Source of the DNA: Bryopsis sp. KO-2023
Lineage: Eukaryota > Chlorophyta > Ulvophyceae > Bryopsidales > Bryopsidaceae
Assembly: GCA_030272585.1 (NCBI GenBank)
Contig: BSYQ01000005.1
Coordinates: 5,611,501-5,675,500 of the forward strand
Length of the DNA: 64,000 bases
Reading direction: 5' to 3'
Part shown: piece after piece, positions 10,014 to 23,226 of the stretch
How positions within the stretch are numbered: the stretch's first letter is position 1
Layout: every line of letters begins with the position of its first letter
Program-made: the position numbers and the translations under genes
Notes under the pieces: generated by a model
The model's database searches: none
What the model saw: the letters and a program-made list of their open reading frames with translations, nothing else
What the model was told of the DNA's origin: nothing

Positions 10014-12115
10014 CAGGCTTGTGAGTTGGGTATCTGTACATATCTCAGTAAGTCAACATCTCACATCTGGCGAAATGGCCAGAAACTTCAGCCTGCATGT
10101 CGCACTCAAATGTGGTATCCACAGAGAGAGAGAGAAAAAAAGAAAAGAAAGGAAAAACTTGGGAGAGCTTTTTTTTGTTTCTGGGCTATCTTCAGACTGT
10201 TTATTTTGTTTGGGAAAATGGCATGTGGCATGATCACTGTATAGACATCGAAAAGGAAAAGTGGAAAAAGAGTGATTACAGGGGGTGATGCAATTTTTCT
10301 TCTGCTTTTTTGTTAGCGTAGCGACTGACATGGGAGTTTTATATCGAAATGGGGATGCATCTATAGAAGTAAGTTTTGTGGGGACAGGAAGAAAAAAAAA
10401 AGACAAAAGGGCAACATTGTTCAAAAATGCTTGTACACGAAGAGGAAGTTGAGACATTATGCATAAATTATCAACCGAGGTTTTTCTAGGTTTTGCTTCT
10501 CTGGAGAAGTTGGCTGACATGGGGCAGTGGGAGGGTGACTATATGAGGCATCGATTATAGACCTATGATCGATCGCAGGACACTATTGTGTTTATTTTAA
10601 AACCAGTTCGCACCAATATTATGTGGCGCAAAAAAGAAAAAAAATGGAAAGGGGAAAAAAGAGAAAAAAAAAGAATATCAGGAGAGAGAAAAGAATTCGA
10701 GGTGACGCAGAAAAAGAGTTTTAAAAAAGGTGCGAATTCGAACGTGCGGAGCTGCCCCAGTGGAATAGGAATGTTTCTGTATATATTTCAGATTTTTTTT
10801 GCCGTCCTATTCCAAAGCATTGCGCAATATGCACATTCATGAGTGACTGGATGTATATCAATATGGGGTAGGACAAAATGGAAAAGAGGAAAAGGGGGGA
10901 ATGCTCGAACAAAAGCAGAAAACACGGGACATTTTGACGCCATTTTTATTGAATATGGTGGTTGTAACCACCCATGAAAATGACCCATGACAACTTATTG
11001 ATTGGAGTTCAAATTTATGTCTCTTGTTTTGTTCGGAAAAAAAAAATTGACAAAGATATTCTGACATGGATGGAAATTTTTGGGTGGGTTGATGTTTTTG
11101 TTATTTTTTTCTGGATTTGATTTTCGAGTGGTGGTTGCTTTTTATTATCTTTTTCTAAGGGAGGGTGGGTAATGATGTGGGTAGTGGGAGAAATTTTCCA
11201 TTTTTCTTCTGAGTGGCGGGAGGTTATTGCTCGGACCTCAGATCTGTGGGTCCACAGTTCGTGGATGCAGACTTCAATTTGTAACATTTGCTTTTCGACA
11301 TCGTTAGACGACATCTGCATGATTGAAAAAAGACTGTTTGCGATGCTTTCCATCATCAATCAATTTTTTGATAATTCCAGCACTTCACTTAAAAAGTTTA
11401 TTCTTCAGTGAAATTGACTGGACTACATCTGTGCGATTGAAAGAGTGTGTTTGTTATACATTACCATTATCGAATTTTTGATTCCAACAAAACACAGTTA
11501 ACTTCAGTTAAATATCTGTTCTTTGGTGAAATTCACCCCAATCTGAGAAAAGTTTGTTGTGTTCTCAAAAGTTTCGAGGGGATTGTTGTTCCCCTCCTCC
11601 TCATGGTTTATTTAAATTTGGAATAATTTCAAGTGAATCCAATACCCTTTTTCTTACTCATTTGCCAACTTGAAGGGCTGCAGGACTTTTTTTTTTCTCT
11701 TATGGCCCCAAAGCATGTTTTCCCTCCTGAAATTTTTCAAATATCTTTTCTAAAAATCAGGGTCATTGATTGATGGGTTCTCTTGAAAATTTCCTTCCAG
11801 GTTGAAGCCTTTTTTTCTTTAATCTTTTTTCATTTTTATGATGAGTTGATGCATCTCCACACAAGAAGGCAGCCTCTTTACAGCATAGAAAGCAACAAAA
11901 GATTGAACCCACCCCCTCTCATACTCTAGTTTATGCCACTTCGAAAGGCTCATCCTAAAGAAAATAAAAAACTGCTTGACTTTTGAATTTTGTTGGCACT
12001 TTAAAGCCAGAAAGAATCTACAAACACGAAATAAAACATACACAACGCTGAGTGGGGCACACGCTCCCAAATACATACACACCCCCATGTTTTTTTGCGA
12101 TTGCATTTTTTCAAT
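10014..12115. other. Convergent intergenic region
   Basis: About 2.1 kb between the permease stop codon and the ceramidase stop codon, which face each other. It is rich in A, T and G homopolymer runs; its open frames have no family features. The only structure seen is a diverged tandem duplication at 11311-11540, described separately. Confidence 0.5.
11311..11540. repeat. Diverged 114-118 bp tandem duplication
   Basis: ACATCTGCATGATTGAAA at 11311 is matched by ACATCTGTGCGATTGAAA at 11425. The end of unit one (TTCTTCAGTGAAATTGACT from 11401) is matched by TTCTTTGGTGAAATTCACC from 11519. The two units are clearly related but have diverged by substitutions and small indels. No coding sense. Confidence 0.55.
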
Positions 12116-15100
12116 TTACTGCGGCAGAAGCATTCCAGGTCTTCCTGGGGCACCACATCGCCTCACAAGAAAAGGCTTGGAAATCCCCTTGAACGGTTTG
12201 ATCTTTCTTCTGAAAAACCCCAATTCTTTGGCATTTCCAGCATGGCTCAATCTGTATTTCCCTTCGGGGGTTTCCTCCCGAATGTCCCAAATGATTTTAG
12301 CTGTGGAAAGGGCAGACAGCCCTGTGGATTTGTGCCAAATGAATTTTGTGCTGAGATCATCGTCCGTAAGGAAAGTTTGCCATGCGTTTTGCGAGGGATT
12401 CCATTTCTCGACGAACAGGAAGCTGTCGCCCGTGCGCAAGTCATTTCGAGGATTTGCTGACCTGTGATTGTGGTACACCGAAACTGTTTGCGATTCTTCG
12501 AGATAAAAAGATACTCATCCGTAGATGAGCAACCGGAGAAAACATGGGAGGAAATAAGGGACTCTCGTTTGCACAATCAATAATCAATGGTCCCACTTTT
12601 GTATTTTTTTGTTATTTTTTCAATTTCCTTCAATTTTCTTTTCTTTTTTATTTTTTCATTAGCTTCAATTTTCAATTTTCAGAGCGAACAAGGGAAAACC
12701 TATGGCAAGGGCTTTCTTGAATCACCTGAATGTGGCTTCGACGGTTTCTCCATGACAAAACGAATCCTTGCGCACTTGCTTGAGCACCGCTCCAAATTTG
12801 TTTCCAAAAGCGGAATCAAATAGCACTGGAGTTAAAAACGACAACTGCCGATCCCTGAGGTCTGGCGGGGTCGGCCCCGGGCCAAAGCGCTCACCATCGA
12901 TCATTGCTCGAGCCATTTTCTTAAAAGTCTGTGTGAAACAGGAGGGGAAAAACACTCAATCAAACAGAAACAAAGAGTGGCACAAACAATATATGGCAAT
13001 GAAAACAGAAACAGCAGTGCTCATTTTCACACAGAATAGCCAGATGGGGATTTCAGCCCAGGTGCCCTCGAATTCGAAAAAATGCCACACAAAAATATCC
13101 CCCAGCGTCCAGAAAACCTACTTGTATGTATGCTTGCAAAGCGTGCGGTCCGAATATGTTGGAGGCCCCCTCATATCTCTGGATTTGGTATTCTTCGAAC
13201 GTGGTTACGTAGCTGGAGTAGGTGTTGGCCAGTCCAGTCACCAACACTTGAACGTTTTCCCCCCAGAAGGGGGCCAATTCCTTGTACAGCGTTTCAGTGA
13301 GCCTCCTTCCAGACATGGTGGTGAATTCCCCAGGGATGCAAGCAATCACGATTTGCCCTACTCTCAACAGCACTAAATCCACAATCGCCGGCTGCCTGAA
13401 ATACAGAAAAAAGAGAAACAAAAATCAAAAAAGAGACAATACTGTGAAAAAAAATCGTCTCTTATTTCCACGGTATTCTCTTCTTCATGATATTTTTATT
13501 TCAATTTTTGGCAAATCGACTGTTTCTTTTTTTTCAGATTTTGAAGTCCTACCAAGGGTACGGTTTGTTCATCTTTCCAGTGTCCAGCAGGATCGGTTTT
13601 GGGTTCTGGCATTCTTTTTGCTCTTTCGTTGGTTTCGACACAAACCCAGAAACTGCCCTCCAAAACGGAGACTCGCTTGTTCGCCCCTGAGTGAAGTCAA
13701 AACTTCCTGGCCCTGCAGTTCAAGAAAAATAAAATAAAAATAGAATAAAAAGCAACATTTTTTTAAGAAACGACACACGCAAAGAAATTCACTTTTTGGA
13801 AAAATGAGTCACCTTTGACATACCATTCCCAAAAACGAACACAGACTGGCAGAATTACAAATAAAATAATTTTTATTTCATCAATAAAAACATTATATTA
13901 TTTCAAACCACCTTTTTAATCAACACAAGGAAACGAAACTAAAACAGGATGGATGACTCACCATCTGTCGTTCCAGCTGCAAAACTGTAGCCCATTGCAG
14001 GAGGGCAAGTTTTGCCGGCCGGACCGAATTCATCTTCTTCCACCACCACGTTGCTCATGTCCAAGTAAGTGTGCCTGAAATCGACGGTTCCATTGATTTC
14101 CTCCACAGCGCTCCCATACAGCTCCTCGGCTTTTTCCCATTGTTTGGTGCCTATAATTTCGGCACTCTTCAATTCGTCTGGCCAGCCGGGACCTCGACCA
14201 AGGCAATCCTGAGCTCGACCATTACATGTGCTTTCATCCAGGGTGCATGCCTCTCCTGCAATAAATATTCCCCTTTTTTTCCTCAAATTTTGAAGATTTT
14301 GGTAAATTTTGCAGAGGATTTTGCTGTTACAAAACAAGGTTTTGTTAAAAAATATGCATTTTTAACTATGCATGCTTGCTTGCTTGCCTTGCCATTATTA
14401 TCATTTTGTTTAAACCATTATCTTACCGGTGTTTTTACAAAATGCTCCTTGAGTATTCGGACTGACGTCCCCTTCATTGGATTGAGCGAAGGCAGCCACG
14501 AAATCTGGGTGCCCTTTTTCCTGTCTGAAATGTTTTTCCATCAACTGGGCTGCTATTCCCTTGTTGTCCCCACTGATCAAAGTATTGGTGTTACCAATGG
14601 AGGTGCAATGCACAGCAAACCAATTCAACGCACCCATTGGCCTAAACAACCAGCAAAAATCTCCCATCAGTGGAAAAAAAGCAACAGCTCCGGAATCTCA
14701 ACACTGTACATTTGATCCAAAAAAAGCAAAAAAAAGCCACCCTCCTCCCGAAAACGAACTGAAAGAAACACAATGAATGAATGGCTAAATATACTCAATT
14801 TTCAGTGGCATGTGCTTCTTTTCGGTGGAATAAAAGTGTAGTTTTTTCAACTTAAGAAGTTATTTGCCACCTACGTTCCATCTGCTTCTTCGATCTTCAG
14901 CAAAGTCATTCGCTTGTCGGTGTTGTATTGATATTTTGCTCTTTCTTGGGAGGGGTTGTTGGCGTAGGCCGTGGGGCTTCTATTTATAGAAGCATCCAAT
15001 AAATCACCATGCGAAACATACACCCTCCCCGGTTTGATGCTTTCGTGGGCTTGGACTATCGACTGCAAACAAATCAAACCATTTGGGCCAAAAAAAAATG

Positions 15101-16784
15101 AAAACCCCTCAACATTACTCAAGACTCACCTGTGAAATCCGCTCGTTTTGAATTTAACTTGCAAAATGTGGTGCATAGAAACAAGAAAAAAATATATTTT
15201 TTCATGTTTCTTTTTTTTAAAGCCTCGTTTGTCCCACTCTCCGCTGTCCAATCTCTTTTGGAATGTTTGGCTTTGTTTTTTCTTTTTTGCGTTTGACATT
15301 TTTTTTTGCAACACGTTTTTTTGAATATTTGGCTTACCTGAACGATTCCGCCTACGAGTGCATCGAAGCTCTGTTTAATGAAACCTAACGTGGTGGCTTG
15401 GTAGAGCACATATTGAGAATATCCTCCAGGTGCCGAATGTGTGTGAGTTCCACTGATGGCCACATTCTCTTTGCTATACAGATCCCCGTATAAAGCCTGA
15501 AATTGTTTTTTTGGGAAAAACAAGAAAAAAAAATTTGAACGTTCGCACTCATCTACACAGAATAAGAAACAGTACAAATATTGATGTTTGCAATCTATTT
15601 CGTGGCTTTTTTTTTGGGGGGGGGGAGGGAAGGCTTGAGAGAGCATCACATTTTCAAACAACATTTCATATTATGTATATTAATAGAGCATCATTAAGTC
15701 AAAAATAGCTAAAACTGTAAAACCTCCGAAGATCGCACGTGTTGGAAATTAGAAGGATGTATTTTTCACCTCCAACTCTTTTAAAACTCCAATCGTAAGC
15801 GCTTGCGTTGCCATGCAAGCATCGAACACCACGAAAACGAAACGCTGCCTGCCATCACAGAACACAATCTCAATAATTCAACGGCCAATCCAGAAAACTC
15901 CACCTTACACCTCACCAAGAAAAAAAAGAAAAAAACAATCAAAATACATTGATAGTCCGAAAAAAACCAACACAGCATCAAGCACCAGATTTCTATTTTT
16001 TTAACGCTGAAAATGCATGAACCTCAAATTTCGAGCATTACTTTGGATTGGCCGATTCTCCGAATATGAAGGTCCTGGCGTACAGCCGCGTGTGAATCCC
16101 CGCCGTCTTTTGCTCCGGTTTTGCATAGCCCTTCGAAACCACACCACCACCATCAGAAGGCGACGTGCATTTGGATCCCACGCTTGGATCTCAGAAATGC
16201 ATCCAACGGAATCATCTAAACGAAATTCTCACGACACGCACAAACACGCAAGCTGGTCGTTACCATCATGGGAACTTCCGCCGCAGGGCCAGTGATGTCC
16301 GCCCGACCTGCGATCACAAAGCCAAGTTCGCTTACACCCACTGTTTGGGGTGGGGGGGGCATCGAGACAAATTCATATGCAGCTTTGGAGCGACCGATTC
16401 AGCAACTCCATCGCGGCGGGGCAGCACCACAGTGACACCCATCAATTCTGAAGGTCCGGCGTGCTTATTTTGGCGGAGATTGATTCAACACAGCGCTAAA
16501 TCGATTGGCGATCCATCACAGTACTTGAAGTACTCCACCAGGACCGCTACTCGCCATCGTTTCGGAGACTGCCAAAGCCAGAAAACATCTCGTGGCAAAA
16601 AAATGCAGGAAGAAACCAACTGACCTGTTCCCACGACGAGCTGCGACGCCGCACCTACACCGGAGCTCATTCCGCCAAATAATAAAAGCAAAACGAAAGG
16701 CTGCAACGACGAGCTAAGCCAAGAGGAGGAGTGCTGTCGATAACTCATGGCCGTGGGCTGGTGTTTGGAAGCTTGTCCTCTCAC
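12116..16784 (-). CDS. Neutral ceramidase
   Basis: Twelve exons (minus order): 16784-16625, 16307-16264, 16130-16042, 15848-15770, 15496-15338, 15062-14875, 14641-14427, 14255-13962, 13712-13553, 13395-13122, 12928-12726, 12461-12116. All junctions are GT-AG and phase-consistent, giving 736 residues. The enzyme hydrolyses the N-acyl bond of ceramide to sphingosine and fatty acid. Family motifs in order: signal peptide (about 25-45); GRADITGPAAE; GYAKPEQKTAGIHTRLYAR; the zinc-site SGTHTHSAPGGYSQY (His142, His144); WFAVH (His251) and the catalytic-serine region LISGDNKG (Ser263); FDFTQG; CIPGEFTTMSGRR; the C-terminal immunoglobulin-like domain with NPRND and FVEKW. Length equals typical family members. 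It is probably secreted or on the cell surface. It looks complete and functional. Confidence 0.92.
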
Positions 16785-18060
16785 ACCCGGCTTCCCCGTT
16801 TACTAATAAACCGCCTGTCTTTTGAAACAAACTTCACATGCCTCTCATTATTCCATTATTAACAGAACATTACATTATTTTTAAAAAAGAATCGGTCAAC
16901 TTGAAACCAAAAGCAACCTGACTGGAGTTCCTTATGTAATTGATGTTTGTTTGTTTGTTTGTTTGGAGTTCCTTAACCAAACGGCTCAACGAATGATGGG
17001 AGCAAAGTGGTGGACGGAAACAGAAGCAGATTTCTTTCAATCAATCAAAAAATACAACCCAGAGCAAGAGAGAGCCATCCATCCACCCTCCATTTCTTTT
17101 ACACTCGTCACTCTCAGTTTGAATGCTTGGGTTGGAAGGGAGTTTTTTTGTCATTTCAAGGAAAGGCAAAAGACAGAGCCCAAATTTCTGAGAGCCCAAA
17201 ATTCTGAAAACCCTGGCTTTGATCTTTTACAATTGTTCCCCATGTTACACCAGCTGCACTCTCATTCCACATCCTCAATCTAGTAATTTCCCATTATGTC
17301 CCGCCACCAAGTCAAACCTCATACTCAGACTGGCATTTTTCATCTTTTGTGAACCTTTTTTTTTAACAAAATCCATCCCAGTTTCTGGTCGCTTCTTTTT
17401 GTCCAAATGGCGAAATACAAGAAATGAGTCAACTATTAGAATTTTGGTTCAAATCCCTCGAACAAAAACGCATTCCACATGGGTGGAATATGGAGAACCA
17501 CATTGGCCACTGATGCCAATAAAATACTTTTCATGGAAACCCCTCTAGCCCAGTTTCGGAAAGGACATCACAGATTAATTTAAAAAAAGCTTAAATGGAC
17601 TGGTTCCTCTTCAAACTAAATGAAAAAAGTGTTTATAAAAGTTGAAGTGAGAATCAACACAAAAAGTTTCTTCCTTTCAAGTACGAAAATAAAAACGACC
17701 CTATTTCAGAATCAAAATCCTTACGTGAGGATAAAGCAGTGAAAAAAAAAATGCTCTTGGAAAAAACATGAATGAAGTATGGTTCACATACTGGATGGTT
17801 TTGAAAGGCCAAAAGCAGCACCCAGGATTTATGCCCAAGACAGTGAAATTCAAAGAAAGAAGAAAACTTTTTCATACGTGAGAAAAGGTAAGACAAAAAG
17901 GAACTGGAACTTTCTCATTCTCTCTCTCTTTTTTTTTTTTTTTTTCTAGACGTATTCCATCCTGACATGAAGTGCTAGAATTGATCCCAACTTTGTCCGG
18001 TTTGTGTTTTTGTGTGGGAATTGCCCCCACTGATTACTCTATTGCCCGGAAAATCGACCC
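16785..18060. other. Intergenic region, ceramidase promoter side
   Basis: Upstream of the ceramidase ATG and downstream of VWA-lectin copy A. It contains a TTTG microsatellite (about 16943-16964) and a T17 run at 17932-17948. No credible gene. The segment at about 17040-17095 (CAATCAATC, then GAGAGAGCCATCC) resembles short pieces at 29150-29187 and 32980-33027 near the other paralogues. Confidence 0.45.
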
Positions 18061-20629
18061 CTAACCAAAGATCAAACTCAGAAGGGCAATAACAACCACA
18101 ACAAATGAAGTCGAGAACGAATACCCATTATTGGCCAAGGATGCATCAGAACAATCTTCACAACAAACCAGATCACTGAATTTTTTCTTTTCTCCCAGAG
18201 AACACAATGCCTGAGAAGGTTTTATTGATTCTGCTTCGATTATGGGGCGAAGTCTGCCCAGAACATCCTCTTCATCTCGACATTGACTGAGTGGTGGAAC
18301 CTCGAAAAACGAATCGGGGTCTACCTTGCCAACACTCCCTTCACAAAATTTGGGCTTGCTCTCAAATTCGCATATGAAGGTCAGATCTAGATCACAACCA
18401 GCCAGTTCCATGTTGCGTTTGTCTGCTCTCGGATCAATCCAGGCACAATCACCTGAAAAAGAAAAATCAGTCAGTGAAAACACACAGAATGATTCCAGCC
18501 AAGACCTTGTGGCCCCTTTGTTTTTGCTAGTTTTACAATCAACAGCTGCCATCGAAAACAAATACAATAATGTATAATCGTTATTTTATTATTATTTATT
18601 ATACATAATTGTTTTTATATAACACAAACATATTTACAATAATTATAAGAATAACATTATTATGTAAGGCTGATAAGGGCGACTCATAATTTTTCACAGA
18701 GGTGTAATACCTTTGGAGCTTGTCTCTATATTCCTCGCCCAATAATCCGAGGTTTCAGATAGAGGGTCCGTTTTTTCATCCTCCCAGGACAGCATCATTG
18801 CGTCCTCAAATGTCTCCGTGCGGAAACTCACCCAGCGACCCCCAACCCAGCTACCCCTCGGTGAAGAGAGCGATGCAATGAACGACAGATGTTGGTCTGA
18901 GCGAATGGAAACCAATTTTCCACCCTTCTCCTTGCAAGTAGTTTTGGCAGAACTCCAACCAGACCTGTCATCGACCCTCTGGTACCACCTCCTGCGGAAC
19001 TCGTAGCACTTCTTCTTGGGGAGGCGATCCGGACAAGTGGCGTGGTCCACGCTGTGATCACGCTGAACCTGAGCAGAAACGCACCAAGTTGTTGTTTACA
19101 CTCAGGTGGCGGCGGCTCAGTGTCTCAAACTCAGAGCAAGGCCTTTTCAGTTCATCGCACGGTGCGATTCGTACCTGCAGCTGGCACCCTCCCAGGTTGA
19201 GCTCATCACACCCACGCGACAAACTCGCCAATTCCTCGACGATTGTATCGCTGGGGACATTCGCGAGCTCAAGCTCCTTCAACTCCACATCATGGCCAAC
19301 AACTGCGATCAGGGCGCCTGCAGTACCGTTACGGCCATTGGGACTGTACACAGGCTTGGCAACAGACGTCAGTCTCCCCAAGCCAAAAGCGTCCTGATAG
19401 GGCGCGATCCAAGTCGATCGACCTGGGAACCTCGCCGCCGCCAAAAAGGTGTAGTAGCTGTTCAGTTTCAACAAAGGATCTTCTCCGTCCTCGAAGAACG
19501 ACCACGCGCCATCATTGGCGCAAGCGATCTGTTTCGGGACGGAGTCGTCGGCATCACGCCCCATCGAAAAGGTGAAAACCAGAGCTCTAGACCCAGTTTT
19601 CGCCTCCAGATCCACCTGGCGGCTCTCAATATTGGATAAAACCTCTTCAGGTCCGTCCTCTAAGGAGATGCTGCAAGGAAAATCAGCCGAGTAGGAAGGA
19701 AGGGAACAGTCTGCGCCGTCTGTCAGGAAAATGACAACCTTGCTGCAGCCCGAGGAGGTCCGTTCCGTAGTTTCCTTTGAGGAATTTTCCAACAGATCGA
19801 ACGCTTCGTGGAATCCTTCGTTGAAGTCCGTGCCGCCTTCCACCTGAACCCCCTCTAGAGCGTCTTTCAAAGTCTTGAGATTTTCTGGAGTGGCTGCCAT
19901 CAATGGGGTACTCTTTACAAGAGCTTCGGCTCTGTTGGAAAAGGCAACGATGTTCACGTAGTCGACAAACGTGAACGTATCCAGCAGCGACAGCAGCGCC
20001 TTTTTGGTCAGGCTCCAACGCTCTACCATGGAACCTGAAGTATCGATGACCATCACGACGTCTTTTGGTCCGGTGCTGGCGGCGATGTACCAAGGCCGAA
20101 CTCGAGGGTCGAAACTGGAACACCCCTGGAAATGCTCCTCGCCGCCTTCTTTGCGTTGATGCCGGACGGGATAGGATCGAAACGTTCCATCCACAGAGGC
20201 CACATATGTCCAAGTGGTAACGTCCAGGTCCTTGAAGACGGGTGTCAGGCCGCGATAGGTGCACAAACTCTCCCGGACCTGGGCGGAAAGTTTTTTGGGG
20301 TGGGATCCTGGCGCAAGTAGAACTGCGGTTGAATTATAGTCCAGCAAGGACTTTTCGCAGTCTCCACACTCTGGCAAGGACCCGAGTTTGCCAGAGCACT
20401 TTGCATCGGGTCCGATCTCGTTCGAGCAACTGTGACGAGAGCAAGCGCACGTTTCCATGTGTCGAGGTCTCTCTTGGAAGGCTTCCGCGGCTTTCTTTGC
20501 GAGCTCATCGACGATTCGCTCCTTGCCTGTAGTGAATTCGGTCAACAGTTTCTGTTGTGACAAACCTTTATCTTCTTGTGCTACGGAGCAGAGAAACGAA
20601 AGCGCCGCCGTCAACAGGAGAGCCTGCAT
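18061..20629 (-). CDS. Cache-VWA-C-type lectin protein, copy A (alpha2delta-like)
   Basis: Three exons: 20629-19175, 19068-18711 and 18452-18061; 734 residues. Residues 1-17 are a signal peptide. A cysteine-rich stretch follows, then a Cache-like segment (TYVASVDGTFRSYP, FDPRVRPWYIAAS). The VWA domain from about 188 has a complete MIDAS: DTSGS at 196-200, Thr in GGTDF (about 267), Asp in FLTDG (about 304). A C-type lectin fold lies in exons 2-3 (CPDRLPKKKCYEF, GGKLVSIRSDQHLSF, GSWVG, FICEFE). The tail is hydrophobic and ends three residues after ALLSLIF, without a cytosolic part, as in a GPI-anchor signal. Cache plus VWA order and GPI anchoring match voltage-gated calcium channel alpha2delta subunits; the lectin domain is unusual for them. 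It is probably a surface adhesin or channel partner. Intron 1 is 106 bp and open in frame. Confidence 0.82.
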
Positions 20630-22128
20630 TGTGTTTTATGCAACGGAACAGAGGAACACCGGCAGCGCCGTCGACAGCAGAAAGTGCACTGCGTTCTTTC
20701 ATGCTCTCTTGGCAAAGTACTCTGACGTCAGAGTCGACTCGACCTGCTGGTGGGTCGTCTTTGACGGGCAGGGGGCCAATGCTGCTAGGACGAAACTGCG
20801 ACGCAGTAGCCGGGATGCCACAGGGAGTCAGTCCGCAGCTTCGAGTGCGAAGCTGCACATAGTAATGCCTTAGTAATGGCTTCGCTAATAATTCGGGGCA
20901 GCATCCCTGGAAGTATTTAACACTTCTTGTGTTGGGTAGTGGTCAATCAATCAATCAATCCAATGTTGAACCCATGTCTATCCTCGACCCGAAAAACAAC
21001 TGAATTGAATAGCACAGAAGGAAAGAGGTCACCTCTGTCCTTCCAAGCTTCGATAGCTGGAAAAGAAACATCCAACTTCTGGCGTTAGTCAGTTTGTTCA
21101 GTTTGGATGTGGTGTCTAGACAAGAAGTGACCAATGACAAAACTGCCTATTGGAGTTGGAACGTCTCTATTTTTGTTCATAAAAAAGGACAAATAGATTG
21201 TTTGATGAATGGAGCTTTTAGAATCGTTGAGGTGAAACTTTGCGAAACGATTCTTTGCGGGAAAACGAGCTTTGCAATTGAGAAACGATTGCCAGCACAA
21301 GAGGAAATTTCAAAACCACACGAAGCTCCTACACTGTATTTTGCAAGATGTAGCAGTTGGTATGCATAATTTTTTGTGTCAGATGAACATTGTGGAAACG
21401 TCTTTATTCTGATTATTTCAATAGTAATTTGCGTCGCTCAATGAACTTCATACTCCCAAAGTAGACAGCCATAACATAGAAAAAAAAACTCTTTTTTTGT
21501 TGAACAAAGCTGAGCATCGCTTCGTAAACACCATATTTGACTACTGTCTGTCAATTATATATTTTTCTTTCTTAACATCAAGAAATTCCCTTGAAATCCC
21601 TCCTACTGCCATGACTGTTATAATCACTTTATGAAGGAAAAGAAAAGGAAAAACCTCGGCTATGGCACAGTTCAGAAACAAAAAAGGCAAAGGTTGGCAT
21701 TCATACCCAGCTAAACCCCACTCCAAAAGCAAAACCAAAATAAAAATAATAGCATTCCTCAGCGATCACAAAGCAAGGCCCTGGGTCACCCCTTTGCACA
21801 GTGAACGAACCTCACGCAGGATAAATTTGGAAAACGAATAATTAACGAAAAATAGAAGGAACCCTCACTAGGCCTCCTATCCCCACAAATGCTTAGTACC
21901 TAATAATACCCCCCAGTTTTGGTCGTGCGTACGTATCCTTCCAATATAGCGGCCCTTGCTAGGATATTGAAACATGCATGCATGCATGTATACATATGCA
22001 TACAAACTAAGACATCAAAAAAGCACATGCAACCGATAGATAAAAACAACTGCCATTCCTACCCTAAAAAACCCACCCCAATGCTCGTCTTTTTTCCCAA
22101 AAAAGCACTCAAGAAAATCGTCTCTCTT
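20630..22128. other. Intergenic region, copy A promoter to SDR gene
   Basis: Upstream of VWA-lectin copy A and downstream of the dehydrogenase gene. Short TCAA-type repeats occur at 20942-20961 and a TGCA/CATG-rich run at 21972-22000. The frame at 21094-21369 has no recognisable features. No gene or RNA called. Confidence 0.45.
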
Positions 22129-23226
22129 TCATCTCAAGATAAATTTGCCCACAGCATCACTCAAGGCGGAGGGTAGTAATGTCAGAGGCCTCCACACAAA
22201 CCAAGCATCAATCAAGACTGAAGGTAGGAGCGACAGGGGCAGCCACAGAAACCACATATCCCATCCAATATAGTACGATGCCAACGGAAACATCGAAACC
22301 AAGGCATTCTCCACTGGAGCAAACAATTGCTGTATTTCCCCACACAGCCTCCCCACAGCTTGGCTCGTTTCTTTCGAGTATTGGAGTGCCCCCACACCAT
22401 ATCTCTTCTTGACATCAGGGGAGGCCTTGTCGAACATATTGACTGCCCGGGCGTAAATTCCATGCACCATTTCAGTGTTCATTAACCCAGGATACAGTTG
22501 AATGATCTTTACCCCTTGGGCACCCACCTCCCTCCTTAAGCAATTCCCAAAAGCCATTACAGCACATTTGGAGGCTGCGTAGTCTGACATGCAGGGCATG
22601 TGAAACAAAGCTGCCGGGCTCACCAGATTGACGATCCTACCGCCCGACTCAGCCAACAATGGCAAAAACGCCTTGCACACCCTGGCCATCCCCAGGAAAT
22701 TGACGTCCATTGTTTTTCTCAAAGTTTCCATTGGGAAGAACTCCACGTACGAGCCCCCGATCACGCCAGCATTATTAATGATCGCGTGTAGCTTGCCTTC
22801 CCCTATCTTTTCCTTGGCAAATTCTTGGGCGTTTTGTACGCTCGAGTCACTGGTAACATCCATCAAAAACGCGTGGATTTCTCCGGCTTTGTGACTGCTA
22901 CTAATGCACTCGCCCGCTTTAACACTGTACAGGGACGAAGCCCCCTTCTCTGTGAAACATCCCGCCAGCACACGAACGCCTTTGGACATCAAGTGAATGG
23001 CTAGAGCCCTGCCTATGCCGGAATCGCATCCAGTGATCAAAACGGTTATTTCCTTCAACGAGAATTCGGACACCTGCGCCAGAGCCCTTTCGATGGCTGC
23101 CCCGCCGAGGTAAAGCCCGGCGATCAGAACGGCTACTGCCCCAATGGCGCTCAGCAACAGCATCATATTTCCCCAAAGAGAGAATTCACGAGAATGAGCC
23201 GCTTTTCGCCAATGGCGGCGCCGCAA
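22129..23226 (-). CDS. Short-chain dehydrogenase/reductase (SDR9C/RDH-like)
   Basis: A single exon of 365 residues. A hydrophobic anchor at about 21-45 precedes a classical SDR domain: TGCDSGIG (65-72) binds NAD(P); NNAG (151-154); catalytic Ser203 in NLVSP; YAASK (216-220) with Tyr216 and Lys220; PGLMNTEM follows. The TGCDSG-G form is typical of the retinol dehydrogenase/17-beta-hydroxysteroid dehydrogenase branch. Those enzymes are membrane-bound on the ER and oxidise or reduce steroid, retinoid or sphingoid-type alcohols. A second hydrophobic segment near the C-terminus (WFLWLPLSLLPSVLIDAWFVW) is also seen in that branch. The substrate cannot be inferred. It lies between copy A and the menB gene, on the same strand as both. 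Confidence 0.85.
   Translation of the reverse strand: MRRRHWRKAAHSREFSLWGNMMLLLSAIGAVAVLIAGLYLGGAAIERALAQVSEFSLKEITVLITGCDSGIGRALAIHLMSKGVRVLAGCFTEKGASSLYSVKAGECISSSHKAGEIHAFLMDVTSDSSVQNAQEFAKEKIGEGKLHAIINNAGVIGGSYVEFFPMETLRKTMDVNFLGMARVCKAFLPLLAESGGRIVNLVSPAALFHMPCMSDYAASKCAVMAFGNCLRREVGAQGVKIIQLYPGLMNTEMVHGIYARAVNMFDKASPDVKKRYGVGALQYSKETSQAVGRLCGEIQQLFAPVENALVSMFPLASYYIGWDMWFLWLPLSLLPSVLIDAWFVWRPLTLLPSALSDAVGKFILR

Noticed and set aside
19683-20264. Arg/Ser-rich frames overlapping the VWA-lectin genes (also near 30103-30489 and 31051-31416)
   Set aside because: They lie in other frames of conserved VWA exons and show no independent features.
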